Origin: an uncultured Anaerolineales bacterium
GTDB taxonomy: Bacteria; Chloroflexota; Anaerolineae; Aggregatilineales; Aggregatilineaceae
NCBI GenBank assembly: GCA_937135955.1
Contig: CAKZOB010000055.1
Coordinates: 43,185-107,184 of the forward strand
DNA: 64,000 nucleotides
Reading direction: 5' to 3'
The translations under genes and the position numbers were made by a program. This document shows, piece by piece, positions 1-6,906 of the stretch. Under the pieces are notes generated by a model. The model was not told where the DNA came from. It did not search any database and saw nothing but the letters and a program-made list of their open reading frames with translations. Within the stretch, counting starts at the first letter, position 1. The number at the start of each line of letters is the position of its first letter.

Positions 1-711
1 AGGATCGCCGGGCACGGTCAGGTCGAGCGGGCGCAAGGCCGGGCCAGGGGTCAGGGTGACGATGAACCCGTTCACGTGCACCTGCGCGCCCATCGCCCGC
101 AACATGCGCTCAGTGTGATCGCGCGCTGGCCCTGGCTCGCTGACGGTCGTCGGGCCGTCGGCGAACAGCCCTGCCAGCAGGATGCCGCTCTTGACCTGCG
201 CGCTGGCGACCGGCAGCGTGTGCGCTACGCCGTGCAGCGTCGCCGGGCGGATGTGTAGCGGGGCGTGCCCGTCGGTGTCGGCGATTTGCGCGCCCATCCG
301 GCGCAGCGGTTCGGTGATGCGGCGCATGGGGCGGCGGCGCAGTTGCTCGCTGCCGTCCAGCGTGCTGGCGAAAGGTTGCCCGACCAGCACGCCCGCCAGC
401 AGGCGCATGGCCGTCCCTGCGTTGACACAGTCGAGCGGGGCAGCGGGTGCCTGCAAGCCACCCAGGCCGCGCCCGTGCACGGCGAGCGTCGTCTCATCCG
501 CCCGCTCGACGGCGATCCCCAGCGCCTGGATGCAGCGCCGAGTCGCCAGCGTGTCACCAGCAGGCAACCAGCCACGCACCCGGCTGACGCCATCGGCCAG
601 CGCCCCCAGGATCAGCGCGCGGTGCGACAGCGACTTGTCGCCGGGGACGCTCACTGTCCCGCGCAGCGCCGCGCCAGGATGCACGCGAAGGGCGGTCGGT
701 TGGCCTGTCAT
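1..711 (-). CDS. aroA: 5-enolpyruvylshikimate-3-phosphate synthase, N-terminal part (runs off left edge)
   Basis: EPSP synthase condenses shikimate-3-phosphate with phosphoenolpyruvate, the sixth step of the shikimate pathway. Reading from an ATG at 709-711 gives 237 codons with no stop up to the window edge, so the C-terminal part lies outside. The N-terminus has the family motif GDKSLSHRALILGALADG (about residues 24-41) and the later blocks NAGTAMRLLAGVL and LDGSEQLRRRPM, which line the substrate site. It is the last visible gene of the minus-strand aromatic operon but is separated from tyrA by about 245 bp holding a palindromic repeat, so co-transcription is likely but not certain. Identity is secure; completeness cannot be judged here. 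Confidence 0.93.
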   Translation of the reverse strand, partial: MTGQPTALRVHPGAALRGTVSVPGDKSLSHRALILGALADGVSRVRGWLPAGDTLATRRCIQALGIAVERADETTLAVHGRGLGGLQAPAAPLDCVNAGTAMRLLAGVLVGQPFASTLDGSEQLRRRPMRRITEPLRRMGAQIADTDGHAPLHIRPATLHGVAHTLPVASAQVKSGILLAGLFADGPTTVSEPGPARDHTERMLRAMGAQVHVNGFIVTLTPGPALRPLDLTVPGDP

Positions 712-759
712 GGCGTCACCTCGCGGGCGATCAGGGGCATGGGCCAGCGTGGTGGCCGT

Positions 760-866
760 TGTTTCACCTCACCCCCAGCCTCGCCGTGCTCGGCTCGCCC
801 CCTCTCCATGCATGGAGAGGGGGCAACGAGGCGCGTCAGCGCCGAGTAGGGGTGAGGTGAAGCAAT
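760..866. repeat. intergenic palindromic repeat (family A) between tyrA and aroA
   Basis: GC-rich imperfect palindrome starting with a CCTCACCCCCAGCCTCGC-type arm and ending with the complementary GCCGAGTAGGGGTGAGG-type arm. Its centre, 797-824, is a perfect 28-nt palindrome. The same arms recur near 3811-3906, 9007-9172, 23728-23795, 25672-25736 and 63900-63955. It lies inside the aromatic operon and could form a strong hairpin in the mRNA. Confidence 0.85.
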
Positions 867-955
867 GCCCGGCAAAGGCCAGAATAATCCCGTTCGCAGG
901 GGCGTAGGGCCATACCCCCCTGCAAGCCTGACCCATAACGGGAAGGATACAGCGC

Positions 956-1816
956 TCATGTGATCAACCGCTCCCCATAGGTTGCCGTGTAAGCGCGGCG
1001 CGCCGCCACAATGGCGTTCAATTCCTGCTCCAACTGCTCTGGCTCGTCCAGCAGCGCTTCCAGGCGATCCAGATGCTCGCGCAGGCGGGCGGCAGTCTCG
1101 CGCAACAATTCGGCGTTGGTGCTGAACATGCCAACGATCATCGCTGCGTCGGTGCGGGCCAGGCGCGTCGCCCCGTCGAACCCGCCCGCTGCCAGTTCCA
1201 GCAGCGCCGAATCTTCTGCCGCGCCGTCCATGGCCAGGCGCATCAGCGCGAAGGAGAGCAGGTGCGGCAGGTGACTGGTCAACGCGGTCAGGCGATCCTG
1301 GCGGGTGCGATCCATCCAGAGCGGCTGTGCGCCCACCGCGCGCACCAGCGCTTCGGCGATCAGGCGGGCTTCGTCGGTGGTGCGGCGCGTTTCGCACAGC
1401 ACGAAGCGCGCACCCTGGTAGAGGGTGGGGATGGCGTTGCGGTAGCCGTTCTCGGCCAGACCGCACATCGGATGCCCACCAACTGCCATGACCTCCGGCG
1501 GCAGGCGATCCAGCGCCTGGCAAATGCGCGTCTTGGTGCTGCCCAGGTCAATGACCAGCGCGCCAGGGCGGAGGAGTAACTGCGGGATCAGGCCGATGAT
1601 CACGTGCGTGGGCACGGCCAGCACCACCACATCGGCCTCGGCGACCGTCCCCGGCCCATCAATCACACCCCGCCCGGTCGCGTCTTCGATCACGCCCGGC
1701 GCAATGTCTTCAGCGGTGAGGCGGCCCACCTTGCCGCGCAGGGCCATCGCCAGCGAACCACCCATCAACCCCAGACCAACGATGTGCACCGTACAGGTAG
1801 CAAAGGAAGCGTCCAT
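956..1816 (-). CDS. tyrA: prephenate dehydrogenase
   Basis: Oxidative decarboxylation of prephenate to 4-hydroxyphenylpyruvate, the committed step to tyrosine. The 286-residue protein opens with a Rossmann dinucleotide-binding motif (VHIVGLGLMGGSLA, residues about 9-22). It also has the family blocks DLGSTKT, GGHPMCG and LTSHLPHLLSFAL, the last with the conserved prephenate-binding His. The ATG at 1814-1816 is preferred over an upstream in-frame start at 1930 because the upstream start would overlap the 3' end of aroF by more than 100 bp and lies before the Rossmann fold. The gene begins one base after the aroF stop codon, implying translational coupling. No C-terminal ACT domain is visible in this length. 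Confidence 0.93.
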   Translation of the reverse strand: MDASFATCTVHIVGLGLMGGSLAMALRGKVGRLTAEDIAPGVIEDATGRGVIDGPGTVAEADVVVLAVPTHVIIGLIPQLLLRPGALVIDLGSTKTRICQALDRLPPEVMAVGGHPMCGLAENGYRNAIPTLYQGARFVLCETRRTTDEARLIAEALVRAVGAQPLWMDRTRQDRLTALTSHLPHLLSFALMRLAMDGAAEDSALLELAAGGFDGATRLARTDAAMIVGMFSTNAELLRETAARLREHLDRLEALLDEPEQLEQELNAIVAARRAYTATYGERLIT

Positions 1817-1817
1817 A

Positions 1818-2855
1818 TCAAACCTGTTGCAGTTGCGGTTCGGCGACCTGTCGTCCAACGACTGGCGCAAGCTGACGCACCCTGGCCACCAGTTCGGCGA
1901 AACGCTCCGGTCTGAGCGACTGTTGCCCATCGGAGAGCGCCTGTTCCGGCTGCGGGTGCACTTCTATGATCAGGCCGTCCGCGCCGGCAGCGACGGCGGC
2001 CAGCGCGACGCTCTCGACATATTCCCAGCGCCCGACACCATGACTGGGGTCGGCGATGACGGGCAGGTGCGAAAGGCGCTTGAGCACAGGGATGGCGTTG
2101 ATGTCGAAAGTGTTGCGCGTGTAAGTCTCGAAGGTGCGGATGCCGCGCTCGCAGACCATGACGCGCATGTTGCCGTGACTCAGGATGTACTCGGCGGACA
2201 TCAGCAGTTCTTCGATGGTGCTGCTCATGCCGCGCTTGAGCAAGACCGGATGCTGACTCTCGCCCACGGCGTGCAGCAGCGTGTAGTTCTGCATGTTGCG
2301 CGCGCCGATCTGCAACACATCGGCATACTGGCAGACGAGCGGCACAAGCTGCGGGTCCATCACTTCGGTCACTACCGGCAGGCCGGTAGCCTCGCGGGCC
2401 TCGGCCAGGTAGCGCAAGCCCTCTTCACCCAACCCCTGGAAGGCGTAGGGCGACGAGCGCGGCTTGAAGGCTCCCCCGCGCAGGGCCGTCGCCCCCGCTT
2501 CGCGCACGGCATACGCCGTCTCGATGATCTGTTCGCGGCTCTCCACCGAGCACGGCCCGGCGATGATGGCCAGGTTGGGGCCGCCGACCATGATGCCGTT
2601 GAGCGGGATGAGCGTGTCGTCGGGGTGATATTCGCGGCTGGCGATCTTGAAGGGATGCGAGACAGGCATCACCGACTGCACACCGGACATCAGGGCCAGT
2701 TGTTCGCGGTCAATGGGGCGGCCCCGCCCGATGACGCCGATGATGGTGCGCTCTTTGCCTTCCGACAGGTGCACGTCATAGCCCATGGCGCGGATGCGGG
2801 CAATGACATCGGAAATTTCGCGGGCGGTGGCGTTGATGTTCATCACGACGATCAT
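1818..2855 (-). CDS. aroF: 3-deoxy-7-phosphoheptulonate synthase (AroF/KDO8PS-type, with N-terminal regulatory domain)
   Basis: Condenses PEP and erythrose-4-phosphate in the first step of aromatic biosynthesis. The first ~80 residues form a small ferredoxin-like (FB) domain such as is found in Thermotoga-type DAHP synthases. In that family the domain mediates feedback inhibition by Tyr or Phe; this is family knowledge, not shown here. The catalytic barrel follows, with [51 protein letters not shown] and [13 protein letters not shown], the last carrying the metal and substrate contacts. The 345-residue length is typical. The ATG at 2853-2855 has a GGGAG-like ribosome-binding site upstream. 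It lies between aroH and tyrA. Confidence 0.95.
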   Translation of the reverse strand: MIVVMNINATAREISDVIARIRAMGYDVHLSEGKERTIIGVIGRGRPIDREQLALMSGVQSVMPVSHPFKIASREYHPDDTLIPLNGIMVGGPNLAIIAGPCSVESREQIIETAYAVREAGATALRGGAFKPRSSPYAFQGLGEEGLRYLAEAREATGLPVVTEVMDPQLVPLVCQYADVLQIGARNMQNYTLLHAVGESQHPVLLKRGMSSTIEELLMSAEYILSHGNMRVMVCERGIRTFETYTRNTFDINAIPVLKRLSHLPVIADPSHGVGRWEYVESVALAAVAAGADGLIIEVHPQPEQALSDGQQSLRPERFAELVARVRQLAPVVGRQVAEPQLQQV

Positions 2856-2907
2856 GGCATTTTATCTCCCGGTCGGTCAGACCTCTCCAATAATTCTCGC
2901 CAGGATG

Positions 2908-3312
2908 CTAAACAGGTGTCTGTAAGGCGCGGTCGGGGCGCAGAGCCTGCGCCTCGCGCAGGTAGACATGGCGAATCTGCTGAGGGCTGCGGGTGGTGTT
3001 CCACAGCACCAACACGCGCAAACACATGGGCAGGCCGCCGGGCACGGCCATCTCATGGCCGCACAGGATCGCCACGTCGTGCCAGCCCAGTTCACGAGCG
3101 GCCACAGCGGGGTATTCGGCGTTCAGGTCAACGGTGGTGGTGAAGAAAACCGCACCGATGTCGTTCACGTCAATCTGATTGGCCTCTACCAGGGCGTGCA
3201 GCAGCTCGTGCGTGGCGCTGCGGATGGCATCGGGCGTGTTGGCCTCCACGGTAATCGCCCCGCGCACGCCCAGGCAACGCAAAGGTGAGGCGGAAGGCTG
3301 CGGCGAAGTCAC
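2908..3312 (-). CDS. aroH: monofunctional chorismate mutase, AroH class
   Basis: Converts chorismate to prephenate. The protein (134 residues from the GTG start) has the AroH-fold sequence: LGVRGAITVEANTPDAI near the N-terminus, FTTTVDLNAEYPAVAARELGW in the middle and the catalytic-region block VLVLWNTTR. Two starts are possible. A TTG at 3319-3321 lies only one or two bases after the AAGGAG Shine-Dalgarno sequence. The GTG at 3310-3312 lies ten bases from it and is preferred. It is the first structural gene of the operon and is preceded directly by a terminator and an aromatic leader peptide, so its transcription is probably attenuated. Confidence 0.9.
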   Translation of the reverse strand: MTSPQPSASPLRCLGVRGAITVEANTPDAIRSATHELLHALVEANQIDVNDIGAVFFTTTVDLNAEYPAVAARELGWHDVAILCGHEMAVPGGLPMCLRVLVLWNTTRSPQQIRHVYLREAQALRPDRALQTPV

Positions 3313-3345
3313 GGTCTGCAAACTCCTTTCGTGGCGCGATCCTGA

Positions 3346-3381
3346 ACAAAAAAGGGCGCTGAGCCTGTGCTCAACGCCCTT
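3346..3381 (-). terminator. intrinsic terminator of the aromatic attenuator
   Basis: On the minus strand a 13-bp stem (AAGGGCGTTGAGC with GCTCAGCGCCCTT, one G-U pair, loop ACAG) runs straight into a T tract. It lies between the leader peptide stop (3405) and the aroH start (3312), where an attenuator terminator belongs. Confidence 0.9.
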
Positions 3382-3404
3382 GTGTCTGCGTTTCTGGTTG
3401 GTCG

Positions 3405-3536
3405 CTAGCTGACACCGGCAGAAGGCACGCTCAGACCCGCCCTATGGACGCCCCCAAAGTAATAATAAAAGCTAAACCAGACCCAGGCGCTGCCAGGGCT
3501 GATCAGGTGCTGCGAATGGGGACGAATGCCGGTCAT
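3405..3536 (-). CDS. aromatic leader peptide (43 aa) of the aroH-aroF-tyrA-aroA operon
   Basis: Short reading frame starting with ATG at 3534-3536 and ending with TAG at 3405-3407. Residues 18-27 read WVWFSFYYYF: eight of ten codons (3456-3485) encode Trp, Phe or Tyr. A GGGAG-like ribosome-binding site lies about 13 bases before the ATG. Such a run is a hallmark of ribosome-mediated attenuation, where scarce charged tRNA stalls the ribosome and prevents the downstream terminator from forming. The segment 3429-3443 is complementary, with one 3-nt bulge, to the 3' arm of the terminator. A second possible pairing joins 3421-3436 with 3384-3396. Which fold switches is not resolved by hand. The mixed Trp/Phe/Tyr content suggests that all three end products are sensed. 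Confidence 0.85.
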   Translation of the reverse strand: MTGIRPHSQHLISPGSAWVWFSFYYYFGGVHRAGLSVPSAGVS

Positions 3537-3567
3537 AGCGTTGCTTGCTCTCCCAGTGACACCGAAC

Positions 3568-3596
3568 AGCTTAGCACAACGGCGGGGATGTGTCAA
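3568..3596 (-). promoter_or_regulatory. sigma70-type promoter of the aromatic operon
   Basis: On the minus strand TTGACA (3591-3596) and TAAGCT (3568-3573) are separated by exactly 17 bases. Initiation near 3560 would place the leader ATG about 25 bases into the transcript. Confidence 0.8.
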
Positions 3597-3667
3597 TAAG
3601 TCCGCGGGCAATTCGATTTGGGATCATTGCACGAAAAAGGGTGCGCCGCTAAGGCGTGTTGTGCACT

Positions 3668-3925
3668 TTGTTCGCCCTCATCCCCCGGCCCCTTCGCCCG
3701 CGCTGCGGGCGAAGGGGAGCGCTCGTGCGAGAGACAGCAAGTCCCCTCGCCCCGCGACGCAGTCGCGAGGGAGAGGGGATGCAGGGGTGAGGGGCAGCAG
3801 ACCGCCTGACCTCACCCCCGCTCGGCGCTGGCGCGCCTCGCGCCCCCTCTCCGCGTCGGAGAGGGGGCAAGGTCAAGCCGAGTGAAGCGAGGCTGGAGGT
3901 GAGGTAAAGCAGCAAGTGGTTTGAT
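3668..3925. repeat. mosaic intergenic repeat (family B then family A)
   Basis: Fills most of the gap between the aromatic promoter and the thiamine promoter. 3668-3800 is family B, with the TTCGCCCGCGCTGCGGGCGAA hairpin and the CCTCGCCCCGCGACGCAGTCGCGAGG hairpin. 3811-3906 is family A, with CTCACCCCCGCTCGGCGCTGGCGCG and its complementary arm. The tail near 3907-3925 (AGCAAGTGGTTTGATGCAAT) recurs near 8979 and 23800. No coding potential is credible. Confidence 0.85.
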
Positions 3926-3949
3926 GCAATCTCCCTGCCCCTTCCCAGT

Positions 3950-3978
3950 TTGGCAGCCCTGGCCGGACGTGCTATAAT
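3950..3978 (+). promoter_or_regulatory. sigma70-type promoter upstream of the TPP riboswitch
   Basis: TTGGCA (3950-3955) and TATAAT (3973-3978) with a 17-base spacer. The predicted start near 3986 lies about 16 bases before the riboswitch P1 stem. Confidence 0.8.
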
Positions 3979-4001
3979 CGCATCAGAACAATCACAAAGC
4001 G

Positions 4002-4092
4002 CACTGGGGAGCTCGACGAGATCGGGCTGAGAGGGTATCTGTTGGATACCGACCCATGAACTTGATCCAGGTAATGCTGGCGTAAGGAGTGT
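4002..4092 (+). ncRNA. TPP riboswitch (THI element)
   Basis: Contains the conserved core blocks of the thiamine pyrophosphate aptamer in the right order: CACTGGGG at the 5' P1/P2 side, CTGAGA at 4027-4032, a variable P3 hairpin (GGGTATC...GATACC), then GACCCATGAACTTGATCC and GGTAATGCTGGCGTAAGGAGTG. The 5' CACT and 3' AGTG close P1. It is followed after about 150 bases by a thiamine-precursor-type binding protein. No clear intrinsic terminator lies between 4093 and 4244, so control may act on translation or through a structure not recognised here. Confidence 0.95.
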
Positions 4093-4244
4093 TGGCTGAT
4101 GTGCGGTTGTTGCCTCAGTCTTTCCCCTCTTCGCCCCAACCGTAGGCAGAGTTTAGGGTGCTACAGTCCGGTGCGCTCGCTCCTCAAGCTGCGTCTTTGT
4201 GACCATCGTTGGCATTGGCCGCAGTGAGTTCCAGGAGGAGAGAG

Positions 4245-5276
4245 ATGTTGCATCGTCTGTGGTTACTGACAGTCGTTTTTATGGTGTGCATCACCGTTGG
4301 TGTCTCCGGCTTCGGAACCGCTCCAACACAAGCGCAAGAGCCGGGATTGGTGGATGTCCGTTTGCCAGAACGTCAAACCGTTCGTTTTCAACTCGATTGG
4401 ACGCCGAACACCAATCACATCGGCGTCTATGTCGCGCAGGCATTGGGCTTCTATGATGACGTCAATCTCGATGTTCAGATTGTCCGACCAGACGAGACCG
4501 ACCAGACCGTGATCCAGGCGGTTGAGAGCGGCGCTGTCGAGTTTGGCATCAACTACCAGGAATACACGACCTTCGCCATTGCTGAAGGCGCGCAGATAGT
4601 CTCAGTGGCAGCGATCATCCAGCACAACACGACTGGCTTTGCCAGCTATGCCGGTCGCAACCCTGTGACGCGCCCCGCTGACCTAGCCAACCTGACTTAC
4701 TATGGGGGTGGTAAGGTCGCAGAAGCCATCATCTCGCGTTTGGTGGCCTGCGACGGCGCGCAATGGCAACCTCGCTACGCTCAGCTCGGCGTCGTCGATC
4801 TGGTGGAAGTACTGCAAAGGGGCGATGCCGACTTTGGCTGGATTTACTATGGGTGGGAGGGGATCGAAGCCGAGCTTCGCGGCGTCGATCTCGATGTGAT
4901 CATGTTGCGCGACTACCCTGACTGCATTCCCGACTACTACACCCCCTTCATCCTGACCTCGCGCCGCCTGGTCGAAACCGAGCCGGATGTGGTGCGGGCC
5001 TTCGTTCACGCAACTGCGCGTGGTTTCCAGGTTGCCATTGACTATCCGCTGGCAGCAGCCGAACTGTTAATCGCCGCTGAGCCACAGCTCGACCCGGAGC
5101 TTGTGCGCGCCAGCGCCCTGTGGCTCGCACCACGCTACCAGGAAGACGCGCCGCGTTGGGGAGAGCAGCGTGCTGAAGTCTGGCAGCGCTTCACGGATTT
5201 TCTCGTCCAGGAGGGCCTGCTGGACACGCCCATTGATGTCAGCCGCGCCTTCACAAACGACTTTTTGCCAGGGTAA
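4245..5276 (+). CDS. ABC transporter substrate-binding protein, ThiY/NMT1-like (thiamine pyrimidine precursor)
   Basis: Periplasmic-type solute-binding protein of 343 residues, resembling the NMT1/THI5-like ThiY family that delivers formyl-aminopyrimidine or HMP-related precursors for thiamine synthesis. A signal peptide (hydrophobic core about residues 5-25, ending TQAQE) precedes the mature N-terminus VRFQLDWTPNTNHIGVYVAQ, which is typical of the family. Further family-like blocks are FGINYQEYTTFAIAEGA and FGWIYYGWEG. The ATG at 4245 has a perfect AGGAGG seven bases away and is preferred to an upstream TTG at 4209. The TPP riboswitch supports the thiamine role. No permease or ATPase gene is adjacent, since the next gene is on the other strand, so the partners must be elsewhere. 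The exact ligand is inferred. Confidence 0.85.
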   Translation: MLHRLWLLTVVFMVCITVGVSGFGTAPTQAQEPGLVDVRLPERQTVRFQLDWTPNTNHIGVYVAQALGFYDDVNLDVQIVRPDETDQTVIQAVESGAVEFGINYQEYTTFAIAEGAQIVSVAAIIQHNTTGFASYAGRNPVTRPADLANLTYYGGGKVAEAIISRLVACDGAQWQPRYAQLGVVDLVEVLQRGDADFGWIYYGWEGIEAELRGVDLDVIMLRDYPDCIPDYYTPFILTSRRLVETEPDVVRAFVHATARGFQVAIDYPLAAAELLIAAEPQLDPELVRASALWLAPRYQEDAPRWGEQRAEVWQRFTDFLVQEGLLDTPIDVSRAFTNDFLPG

Positions 5277-5303
5277 ATACTCTGGCAGCAACTGGAACAT
5301 GCA

Positions 5304-5334
5304 GACGACAGGGGGCGAAATGCCTCCTGTCGTC
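5304..5334 (+). terminator. hairpin between convergent genes
   Basis: A 13-bp stem (GACGACAGGGGGC with GCCTCCTGTCGTC, one G-U pair, loop GAAAT) lies 28 bases after the binding-protein stop. It has no clear T tract, but its position between convergent genes suggests a terminator. Confidence 0.55.
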
Positions 5335-5396
5335 GAGTCAGGACACGCGGTGCTACAGAACTCTGGGAGTCTTGCCAGGCCAAGAACAATTGCTCC

Positions 5397-6896
5397 TCAA
5401 CTGAAAGTCTTTTGCCCCACCAACCAGCGCCACACCCAGGCCAGCGCCTGCACGTCGGCGCGCTGATAGGCGCAGGCGCGGGCCAGGGCCTCTACGTCGC
5501 TGTTCTCCAGCCAGGTACAATAGTCCTGGTAGGCGAGCAACCAGTCGTCGCCGCCCGGCCAGGGAAACCCCAGATAAGGCGCAACATCCTTCAGACTCCA
5601 GCCTGGCAGGGGCAGGCTCACCGCGTTTCTGCACACAGTCAGCAGGTCTACAAAACGGGGTGCGAGCCGCTCCCGGATTTTCGGCGGCGCACTGTTGCGC
5701 AGGACCGTCCTGTCGTAGGCGCTCCAGTGATAGATCGGCTCGTCGCCTGTCCCCACAGCCTCATCCAGCGCCGTCCACAGGGACGCCACATCCGGCGCAA
5801 GGATGATCATCTGTCCGTCGGGCAGGGTCAGCGTCTCCATGTTTGCCCAGGGAGCGAGCAGGGCGATCTGTGTGTTGCCTGCGCTATCGCACCAGCCCAT
5901 ACACCAGGGCGCATTCTGCTCACCGGCCTGCTGCGTCTCCAGGTCGAACATCCATCCCGCGCGGTGACACGGGGTCGGTAACGAGCCATGCCAGATCGGG
6001 CGTTGCTCCACCCAGGCCCGCGCGCTGGCGTGTAGCCGACGGGCCGTGTCCGGCCCGATGCCGCGCACCTGCAACAGATCGTCGGGCGAACAGGCCGCAA
6101 TAGCCGTCACGCTGGCCAGGCCCGCCGCCTCCAGGTTTACGCGCAGGGTCGGCCCCACGCCCGACAGAATGTCCACCTGTCCGCGCTGACTGGCTTCTGT
6201 GTGGCAGTGTTGCTGCCAGGGGCAGAAAGAGCAATGCTGCTTGATCCAGATGGGCGGTTCCTGAGCGGTGTCCAGCAGGGCGATGGTGCGCAGCAACGCC
6301 GTCATCAGCCGGTCTTCGTCGTATTCGTGCGGCAGACGTCCCCAGGGACGCCCCAGGTCATCCATGCCCAGCCACAGTTCGCCCGGTGCTGTGGCAATTC
6401 CCATCTGACGCAGCAGCCAGGTGTAGAGATCGAGCTGTACCCAATCGGCTTCTTCCGGCTCACGCCGCCGCTTGATCTCCACTGGACGATAAGCGGGTTC
6501 GCCGAGATACTCGACGCGCTGCAGGCAGTCGGGTTGCCCGCGCACGACAAACACGCGATCGGTCAGATCGAGCGGGGCGCTGTGTTCGAGACAGCCATGC
6601 CACAGCACCGCGACCTCGCCTGTCGTGAGCGCATGGCGCGTGAGAGCCACGCCTGCCTCCCACGACTCCACGGGCACCCGTTCTACTTCGGGAAATTCCG
6701 CCTGTTGAATGGCGATTTCGTGCTCGCGGCCCTGCTCGATCAACGTTTGCGCTGCGAGCGAGAGCGTGCCCCGCAGGGCAGGATCGCCGTACCTTTCCAG
6801 CCACAGTTCGCGCTCGCAGGTTAGCGCCATGCGCACCATCTGCGCTGTGACGAGCGGTGCCTGAGCCTGTGACGAAGGGCCATGCCCGGCAGACAT
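5397..6896 (-). CDS. TM0106-family RecB/Cas4-like nuclease with helix-hairpin-helix and RNase H-like regions
   Basis: A 499-residue protein that looks like the TM0106-type putative nucleases. The N-terminal half is PD-(D/E)XK RecB/Cas4-like: a single early Cys (LTCERELW), the acidic segment RGQPDCLQRVEY, the VEIKRRR motif, and a cysteine trio (HCSFCPWQQHC, about residues 218-228). The four Cys could bind an Fe-S cluster as in Cas4 and AddB. The middle carries helix-hairpin-helix repeats (LSGVGPTLRVNLEAAGL, LLQVRGIGPDTARRL) for DNA contact. The C-terminal third (MFDLET..., LLAYQDYC..., CAYQRADVQAL) resembles the YprB ribonuclease H-like domain. There are no cas genes nearby, so a CRISPR role is unlikely. 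Substrate unknown; a DNA repair or processing role is an inference. Confidence 0.8.
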   Translation of the reverse strand: MSAGHGPSSQAQAPLVTAQMVRMALTCERELWLERYGDPALRGTLSLAAQTLIEQGREHEIAIQQAEFPEVERVPVESWEAGVALTRHALTTGEVAVLWHGCLEHSAPLDLTDRVFVVRGQPDCLQRVEYLGEPAYRPVEIKRRREPEEADWVQLDLYTWLLRQMGIATAPGELWLGMDDLGRPWGRLPHEYDEDRLMTALLRTIALLDTAQEPPIWIKQHCSFCPWQQHCHTEASQRGQVDILSGVGPTLRVNLEAAGLASVTAIAACSPDDLLQVRGIGPDTARRLHASARAWVEQRPIWHGSLPTPCHRAGWMFDLETQQAGEQNAPWCMGWCDSAGNTQIALLAPWANMETLTLPDGQMIILAPDVASLWTALDEAVGTGDEPIYHWSAYDRTVLRNSAPPKIRERLAPRFVDLLTVCRNAVSLPLPGWSLKDVAPYLGFPWPGGDDWLLAYQDYCTWLENSDVEALARACAYQRADVQALAWVWRWLVGQKTFS

Positions 6897-6906
6897 ACCT
6901 TTCCCT

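Noticed and set aside
708..1523. A 271-codon minus-strand frame across the tyrA region
   Set aside because: Out of frame with tyrA, translates the palindromic repeat, and has low-complexity Arg/Pro/Ala composition. tyrA in the overlapping frame has clear motifs.
3668..3925. Short frames within the mosaic repeats as small genes
   Set aside because: Similar peptides appear at every repeat copy in several frames and both strands, which shows that they come from the repeat DNA and not from selection on protein.
5397..6896. Cas4 of a CRISPR-Cas system
   Set aside because: The protein has Cas4-like Cys and PD-(D/E)XK motifs but also HhH and RNase H-like parts typical of TM0106-type nucleases. No cas genes or arrays are nearby.
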